A stretch of 64,000 bases of DNA, taken from positions 55,413,711-55,477,710 of the forward strand of contig CM055817.1 of the NCBI GenBank assembly GCA_029582265.1, in the 5' to 3' direction. Position 1 is the stretch's first letter. Every line of letters starts with the position of its first letter. This document shows positions 56,508 through 64,000 of this stretch, in pieces. Position numbers and translations under genes: made by a program. Below the pieces are notes generated by a model that saw only the letters and a program-made list of their open reading frames with translations, did not search any database and was not told where the DNA came from. Source of the DNA: Zoroaster sp. YZ-2022. Taxonomy: Eukaryota; Echinodermata; Asteroidea; Forcipulatida; Zoroasteridae.

Positions 56508-56525
56508 GGTTAATGTACCACCCAT
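56492..56525 (-). CDS. NOD-like receptor: putative first coding exon
   Basis: ATG at 56525 starts a 34-bp exon, MGGTLTKRKSS plus one base, ending CATCAG|GTACGT. It joins in phase 1 to the linker exon at 55810. A start with MGG and nearby Thr/Lys recalls N-myristoylation sites, but this is only suggestive. It rests on phase agreement and similarity of its end (KSSG) to the ends of the other linker exons (TTSG, ITSG). Confidence 0.45.
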
Positions 56526-59042
56526 CCTATTGAGCTCAACAACACACAGGAGACAGCAGCGTCATGAAACCTGATACAAATAAGATATGTCTGGAGTTAA
56601 CAAAGATACCTGTTCACCACGTGCCCCTGAGCCAACAATCCTCACCCCTTAATTGGGCAACAAAAAATTAACAAATCCCCATTAACCCCCCAATGATATT
56701 TTGTATAATATCTCTAAAGACTCTAGTAGAACACTTTGTCCGATCATGCTTACATTTTCTGACTTTTCCTATGTTTTCCTTCCTCCATGCTTTTCCTATT
56801 CTTTTGCACCCCTCATGCCAAAACCAACGATATTGGGTGTTCGTGTTTGCCATGGCAACTATTTATTTTTGACTAGGCCCAATTTATTTTTTGTTAAAAG
56901 ATATTCAATATGTATTTTGGGGTTTGTTAACTTTCAAACGCTGGACAACATTGAGTCATGTGACCACTTCCAATGCATTCTGGGAATCCAGTATGGCCAC
57001 ATAGTTAGGCCTATATTTTGTCCCTAAAACTAAAACATGATTATTTAATGATTTGTTCAGTTTTTTTTTGCTCAGTATTTTTTGCCTTTATTGTACTTGT
57101 AGGGCCTATATTTGGTTTAAGAAATCCTAATTTACTGTCAAAATCTTTACAAATCATGACATTCAAACAAAATTACCCAAAATGTTGGTTACAGCGCCCT
57201 CTAGCAGTGATGTCCCATGGTTGCTTGTAAACTGTTAAAGACGATGTTTGTGCCAAATTTCATGGCCAATAGATAAAAATTAAGGAAGTTTTTGGAAAAT
57301 ATTTTTGAACAATGAAGAAAATTTATCCTAAAATGGGTAGGCCTACAGCACCCTTTTAACGGTGAACTATGGAAGTTTTCATGGCCACATTCGACATATC
57401 GTGTAAGAAAAAAAACTGTCTGAACATAGTCCTACCTGTTTAGTGTTTGTGTTCAGTAAAAAGTTTCATGAAAATCGGCTAAAGAATACAGAAACTAACG
57501 TTACAGATGTTCGCGAACCGATACAATAAACAAAAATACGACATCTTATCACTCTAGGTCTAGGACATCAAATGCTTTATACTCTGAATAAACTGTTTAT
57601 TTTGTTTTCTTTACTCACCGCTACTCGCTAGAATGAGTGCAGTCAGGTTGTCTTAACATTAATACATGTAATGTACTGTACATGAACCTGAAGTTAGTTC
57701 AGTTGTACTTGTGTGTACGTCAGCTGCGCATACAATACAGTACACAGTTGACTGTACGTATGTGGGGGCCGGGGATAGTGTGTTTTTATGTCTGCATGAA
57801 TGATACACACGGTGCATCAGTGCTTCCACTTTTCAAATCTACATTTCCTTAGATTTACAGAAACATTTCCTTAGATTTCCTTAGATTTTTTCCCGATGTT
57901 CCTTAGTTTTACTTAATCATCAAAAGTGTATTAGCCCCTGTATGCATACACAGTTTGCATATGTGAAAGTTGCAGTAGGCCATAAGAAGTGCATGCTGTT
58001 GAAAAAAAGCGCAAAACCTTTCAAAATGGAAAGTCAATTTTTGCATGCCTTCCCCATATCAGTTGGTGCCCTGCAGCCTAGTGTAACGTTAATTCTTTAA
58101 ATGCGAGCCCGTGGTGGTCACTTACCAGACATACATACATGTGCGTAGGCCAGCCTAGGTAGCATGAAAATCTGACGTCATGCTTAGACTAGCCCATGGC
58201 TGTGCCTAACATGCGGCCGGCAACTAGGCTGTTTGTGCCGTGCCTAGTCAAATCTGCGTCAATGCTATACAGCGCGCAAACTGACCGAGGGTATAATAAG
58301 TGTTAATTTTTATGCAACATTATTTCGTAAAAAAATATCGAATATATACGAACATTCCTTAGAATTTCCTTAGAATTTATGGCATTTCCTTAGATTTCCT
58401 TAGATTTCTTTATTTCCTCAGAAATTTCAAAAAATGTCAAAATTTCCTTAAAATAAGGAAATTTCCTTGAAAGTGGAAGCACTAACAGCTCTTTTTATAT
58501 GAACAGATATGTAAATGAGGGATCCTGTGTAAGAACCTTTAACCAATCAAATAGCAAATAGCTGTGTGTGTAAATGGTATAGGCAATTTTAACTGTGTGA
58601 ATGTCCATTGGGAAATTTGTGACAAAGTTGGGATTCAGGGTTTGTATCTTTCAGCCAATGAAAGAGCAGCAAATTTATCCAATCAGTGCACTAGATTGCA
58701 CTTCAAGTAGCCAATGGGGGAGGTGTTATTTGAATAGCACTGCACTGGCACGCTTACACCTACCATGGTTTGGTCTGGGACTCTGGCTAGGCTGGGTACG
58801 GGTATATGCAAAGAACATTATTTTGGCGGGCAACATTTTTTGCATTTTCAAAGAGGAAAGGTGCAAAATTATCGTTATATTGTGGTCACCCACCACCGCC
58901 CATATCTCCGCCATTTTTGTAATATTGTTTTTTAAAATCGGTGCGGTGACCCTTTTTTTGGCCAATTGGGGAAAACCGTAGTTTACAAAACTCATTAGTT
59001 TTGTAATTACACTAATTGGGAAATGGGTGCTAACGAGCAATT
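56526..59042. other. Stretch without recognised gene
   Basis: It holds repeated TTCCTTAGATTT words at 57840-57900 and 58350-58450. No gene was recognised on either strand. Confidence 0.4.
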
Positions 59043-59050
59043 TGGGCCAC

Positions 59051-59211
59051 CAGCGGCGTAGCCAGGACTTTTTCAGTGTGGGGGGGGGGGGAACAGGGGG
59101 GCATTGCTTTTCTGTTTTTTGGGGCACTATGAGGATTTTTCGTGGGGGGGGGGGGCACTGGAAATTTGTGGGGGGCACGTGCCCCCCAGGCCCCCCGTGG
59201 CTACGCCGCTG
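59051..59211. mobile_element. hAT-type MITE, 161 bp, 8-bp TSD
   Basis: Ends CAGCGGCGTAGCCAG and GGCTACGCCGCTG are inverted repeats. TGGGCCAC flanks both sides (59043-59050 and 59212-59219). G-runs fill the interior. Confidence 0.8.
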
Positions 59212-59447
59212 TGGGCCACACAGCATCGAGCTTTAAGTAACACCTATATTTTAAACGTACCATGTCACGATTAAGACGCAAAATACTAATAAATATTGTA
59301 CCCTAAGTGAAAGAACAAATTTCAAACTTTCCAAATGTTTCAACTTTTCAACAACAGCTGGACGATTGATCACAACGTAATTAACAATTTAAAATAATAA
59401 TCCCTTCGAGAAAACGTTCAAATCAACACAACTTTCCCAATAAACCC

Positions 59448-59658
59448 TTTCACGGTAATATGCGCCATGTTTTTGACGGGGCAATTTTTTTTATTTCGAA
59501 CATTCGTTGCTGTCTGCGACCCAGCGCTCGAACTTCACACACGCGTCTGGAATGTACGTGAAGTTCGAGCGCCAGGTCGCAGATGGCAACGTGTGTTCGA
59601 AATAAACAATTTTGCCCCGTCAAAAACATGGCGCATATTACCGTGAAAGGGTTTATTG
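59448..59658. mobile_element. 211-bp near-perfect palindrome (foldback MITE)
   Basis: Outer arms CAATAAACCCTTTCACGGTA and the complement, continuing with GCGCCATGTTTTTGACGGGG, pair over about 95 bp per side; the centre is ACACACGCGTCTGGAATGTA. No protein is encoded. Confidence 0.75.
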
Positions 59659-59659
59659 T

Positions 59660-61410
59660 CTCTTCGTGAAAATAAAAACTACGGTACTTCCCAATTTTCC
59701 CTCATGCATAACGCGTTAACGTGCGGCAGGTAAATCCAGAATTATACGGGTACCAGTTTCACACTGGCTCACGACATATCGATAATTCCGCATAGTTTTG
59801 TACACGCGCTGTGTGACAAAACTTCGCGTGAGGCGTTTTTCTGTTTTCACGATCGAAAAGCCAATTTTGCGCTATTTATCTGTAGTGGCGCGCACCGCCT
59901 TAGCGTTTCTACAACGTACACAGGGACAAAGAAATCAAATCAATTACGCCGTATAAAATAATCGTCCTGTTGTTGAATAACTTGTACATTTGATAAGTTT
60001 GAAATCTTTCAAACAGTGCACATAATTTGGCAATATTCTCCGTTAATGATGGCGAAACTACAATTTCAAAGTGAGCAATTTAAAACTCGATTATCTCGAA
60101 ACGTACGGTTTTGTGTTGTGTGGCCCAATTAAATTGACCATTCGTGAAAACGGTTAACATGGATACGCAGTTATTGGAACCACTGCAGACCAAATTTCCC
60201 ATGCACAAATTATGGTGGCTATTAAAGAGGCCTCACAATTTGGGCAAACGTTCATACCCCTATATGGTTCTTTACTAAACACAGCAGGGCAGAATTCCAA
60301 TCGATCCAGCAATTTTGGCTGCAATTGGACATCGTTTCATAGTAAAAATATAATAAAATAAAATTTAAAACAATTTAAAATGCCAATGCGCGGGTCTGAG
60401 GTGATGCAGGCGGAGACCACGAGAAACCAACCAGAGACATTTTGGGCCTTATGTGTATTTGGATATAATTTTTGTTCAGGAAGTATACGACCAACGTAAG
60501 AAGTCACACACTTGCATTAAGACTATAATGGTTTGGGTAATTTAATTGCACATTTGTTAAGTTTATTACACTATTTGAAAATCTGCACAGCACTCATGTT
60601 GTTACTGGGTATGGGTTAGTATCCGACCGACTTCCACAAATTTAAATTGTATGGGCCAAGTTATATTAAGACCCAGAAAATGTGAAACACTCACTTAAAA
60701 CCTCTTTGATCACAATCAATATATGCATATGGATATAATTATTTTATAAAATAGTATAATTGCCCTTTATCGACACTTATAGAACCAAACCTCAACAAAC
60801 GAATAGACTTGTGCAAATCACTATCAGCATAAACTTTCTATTCAATGAGAAATTCACAAATCAATATACAATTGAATTACCCCAATTGGCACCCCTAAAA
60901 CTAACACAGGAGGAATTATTTTTTGAGTTTAAAATATTGGAAAATGATCACAAAGTTAGTAAAATATTATACTTTTTTGTATGTTTGGACAATATGTTTG
61001 ATTTAGGAAAAATGTTTGAAAACTTTTCTACAGCGTCTCATCTCAGCTGAGGAGTTGTTTGTGTGTTAAAGGAGGAAACGGAAACTGCTTGCCTGTTATT
61101 TATTGATCTTTTGAACCCAGAAGTAGTGAAGCTTCTTCGTTGTAATAATTAAATATTAGTACATGTACCACATCCCTTCATACGAGGTTGAGTACAAGGA
61201 CAATCTGTTGAAATCATCTAAACAGATCATGCCTCGATCGTGTGATTGTAATTGCATTAGCAGCTGGCTTTCATGTTAACATTTCCAACTTTTGCGTTCC
61301 ACAATTGCACTGTATCACCGAAAAACAACCCTACGTATAAAATATCCCTTGAAATGCTACAGCATACACATCATTAGTATCAGTCAGACTTGTATTCATG
61401 TCATCAAACC
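59660..61410. other. Stretch without recognised gene
   Basis: No supported feature; a 96-codon frame at 60760-61050 has no recognisable motif. Confidence 0.4.
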
Positions 61411-61412
61411 TT

Positions 61413-61610
61413 GAGTCCGAGTCCCCGGTGTCGAGTCCGAGTCCCCGGTGTCGAGTCCGAGTCCCCGGTGTCGAGTCCGAGTCCCCGGTGTCGAGTCCGA
61501 GTCCCCGGTGTCGAGTCCGAGTCCCCGGTGTCGAGTCCGAGTCCCCGGTGTCGAGTCAGAGTCCCCGGTGTCGAGTCAGAGTCCCCGGTGTCGAGTCAGA
61601 GTCACGAGTA
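61413..61610. repeat. 20-bp minisatellite, ten units
   Basis: The unit GAGTCCGAGTCCCCGGTGTC is repeated almost without change; the last three units read GAGTCAGAG and the last is truncated in homology. Lack of stops keeps several frames open, which is an artefact. Confidence 0.9.
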
Positions 61611-62199
61611 GGGGGTGACAATATAGATTTTTTTTAATAGTCGATTATCGATGGCCATGATGTCAGCGATATACGATATTATCGTCTCAATTTGTTAAAG
61701 ACAGGAAGCTTTGTATCGTACATTAACGACATTGGCCACCGAAATATAAACTACCGGTACTTTTCGTGCAAGTTCCACAGGGAAGTTGCATTTTGGGTAA
61801 TAAACGGTTCTGAAATTTTTCAAAAATTGCAATTGAATCGCTCTAAAATACTTGTTGGTGCTGTGCCTGTAATTCCCGGCCGACTGTTGATTGACCCACT
61901 CATGTTTCCCCGTTCAAATGATGACATTTCATTATGGTACGATCCTGGGGACATGAGCGCGCGGCACCGCGTCGTGATTTCGAAGTGTTTTTTCTTTAGC
62001 TCTTCACGGTATACCGTAACTTCGTTGATTTTACCGAATAATGACATTTGGAAACAATTTGTCACTCTGGCGATATTTTAACATTTTAACTAAAAAGAGC
62101 GATGTAAATTTGATATCTGCTATATTTTTGGAATGTCAGCAATAATTTTGGAATGTCGGCGATATTTAATTGAGATACAGTTTTGAATTTGAATTAATT

Positions 62200-62350
62200 C
62201 TTTTCCACGTATCCACCAAACTGGCACGGTGCTCAAGACACCTGCTCATCAGGCGAGTATATCATTTCTGAATCCCTCTCATGCACTAACAACCAATTAT
62301 TCTTCATGCACAGATACTCATTTTACTGGGTGGAGACAAGCAGTAGACTA
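62200..62350 (-). mobile_element. SINE family S fragment, reverse
   Basis: CACGTATCCACCAAACTGG and TGCTCAAGACACCTGCTCATC match the 3' body of the SINE in reverse; the tRNA-like head is missing. Confidence 0.55.
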
Positions 62351-63399
62351 AACCGTTCGGCCCGTGACAATTACTTTATTAGTTTATTTTGTTCACTGTG
62401 TCGTTTCTAAACGAGAAAATAGTGAATAGTGCATGTGCTCCCCCCCCCCCCCCGAGATGACCAATATGGGGTTTAAGGAGTTTGTTACTTATTAATGGTA
62501 ACTGTTGTGTTGATTATCTTCCACTGAATTGGTTTTACAAAGCGACACTTCCTTGATCAAACAAACACCGTATTATTATAATTTATATGGCAACACAGGA
62601 AAACACGTATTTTTATGGCTCACTTCCTTAGAAAGGAACAAGAGCTATGGTGTTTATCGTATGACTTTGGAATAGTCGGTCATGGGCAACGGAAAAGTAA
62701 GAATTGCTTTCGTTTTCAAAGTGAAAATTACCCCTAAAACAAAGCTTCCTCTAGCTTAACACCATAATTTTATTTTAAGAAACAAATTTACAACGAAATA
62801 AAGAAAACGACTTTAAAATGTAACGAACAAACACATGAGGGACAAAAGACTTTCGGTTCCTTAAAAAGTCCTTAAAGGGAATGTACACTTTTGGTAATTA
62901 AAAGGAATACAACATTATAATCTAAAAACATCCTGAGAAATTATAGTGTCTGATATATGCCGTTATTATTGACCAAAATAATGTGAAAAGTATTATAAAT
63001 TTAAAACCAATCACGGCTGTGATAAATTTTCTACCTATCAGAATGAAGTATTTTCATTATTTCATCATTAATGCCACAATGAAATGAGACGAAACTTTCA
63101 CTCGGTTTCTGTACATCTCTCGTGATTCTTATCAAGTATGGATGCATTTACAGACATTGGTTGGTTTCTGTACATCTCTCGTGATTCTTATCAAGTATGG
63201 ATGCATTTTCAATATATTACCAATGAAAACGATGTCGTTATTGGAAAAGATGTTTCTAAAAATGTATTCAATTCTATTTCACCTTCACTAAGCTCATTCG
63301 TCATTGAATTTCATTTTAATCATGAATAATTCATGTTAGCGTGCCCATATCAAAAGAAAGATGATTTAATAACAATTGGATTTTAGAGCGCCAAATTGC

Positions 63400-63634
63400 C
63401 AAAGGAGGTACTTATCATTGGGCCAATATCAATCCTTAAACTTTCTGAACCTCTACTCACAGATACACATTTATTCTTCTGGGTGAAGAGGAGCATGCGC
63501 ACTGTGCAGTGAAGTGTTTTGCTCAAAGAGACAAAAGTACCACGGTCGTGGCCAAGATTTGAACCCACATTCTAACGACTCAGCCATAAGAACACAAGTC
63601 TGATGCGCTAAACCGCTCAGCCATGGCATCCCAC
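63400..63634 (-). mobile_element. tRNA-derived SINE (family S), reverse
   Basis: A reverse B box (GATTTGAACCCACATTC) and A-box region (GCGCTAAACCGCTCAGCCAT) with the body upstream, diverged. Confidence 0.6.
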
Positions 63635-64000
63635 ATTTTATCAATGATGAACAAACAGGAATTTACTCTGTCCTTTTCCCCAAACTCAATTTTCTATATA
63701 CCTTAATGAGTTTTTATGGTTTTACAATTGAAAAAATTCCGTTTCCTATATATTTTAATTAAAAAGGTACCTGAAAGGCATTCCTTCTTTTTGATAAACT
63801 ATTATCATAATTTATTTGTTTTGATTATAAATAAACATAAGGTTTATTTAGCCCTAAACTTATCTCACGATATGCAAGAACGTTAATTCTATCGACAAAT
63901 GGATTAAAACTATTCCAAGAAGTGCGTAGAATGAGAGTGACGACTGATTATAAAGATTCAGACTTTGTCAAACTCGGCACGAATGGAAGAAAATTTATAC

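Noticed and set aside
58601..59226. Open frames of 126 and 166 codons on opposite strands
   Set aside because: They overlap the hAT MITE and its G runs, with no motif support.
61390..61637. Ser/Pro/Val-rich open frames
   Set aside because: Artefact of the stop-free 20-bp repeat in several registers.

Overview
The window looks like invertebrate deuterostome DNA, most likely from an echinoderm. Three things suggest this: a Death-NACHT-LRR receptor gene of the kind expanded in sea urchins, abundant tRNA-derived SINEs and foldback/TTAA MITEs, and an intron-rich 26S proteasome subunit gene. The species cannot be named from the sequence alone.

Layout. 1-5.82 kb: part of a compact, AT-rich, virus-like integrated element. 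It carries at least seven tightly packed genes on both strands, several broken by single-base frameshifts, and ends in two perfect hairpins. 5.8-14.5 kb: transposon debris (foldback elements, TTAA-flanked MITEs, a Tc1/mariner-type MITE, a Harbinger-like MITE, two SINE families), several of them nested. 14.5-36.3 kb: the PSMD2 (Rpn1) gene on the minus strand, recognised exon by exon from the C-terminal exon (14506-14573) to a probable first exon (36167-36266). Its introns hold many repeats, including an 81-bp minisatellite. Part of the middle of the protein was not found, and exons at about 20.0 kb and 23-29 kb are full of small indels. 36.8-39.1 kb: remains of a Penelope-like reverse transcriptase, split by a 1475-bp hAT-type insertion with a perfect 8-bp target duplication, then a GC-rich repeat block. 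41.3-42.95 kb: minus-strand exons of a transposase-like gene of uncharacterised family. 47.87-56.53 kb: a minus-strand NOD-like receptor gene for which I can build a phase-consistent model: short first exon, two duplicated linker exons, Death exon, and one large NACHT-LRR exon. A broken duplicate of the NACHT start lies in its intron. 56.6-64 kb: repeats (a hAT MITE with 8-bp duplication, a 211-bp palindrome, a 20-bp minisatellite, SINEs) with no recognised gene.

Function. PSMD2 is a housekeeping proteasome base subunit. The receptor is an innate immune sensor whose locus shows several duplications (linker exons, NACHT exon, LRR units). The virus-like element shows no polymerase, integrase, ATPase or protease inside the window, so its replication class cannot be fixed here.

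Caution: many frameshifts sit in homopolymer runs of genes that should be intact (PSMD2, receptor). Some are therefore probably sequence errors, and single frameshifts should not be read as biology.
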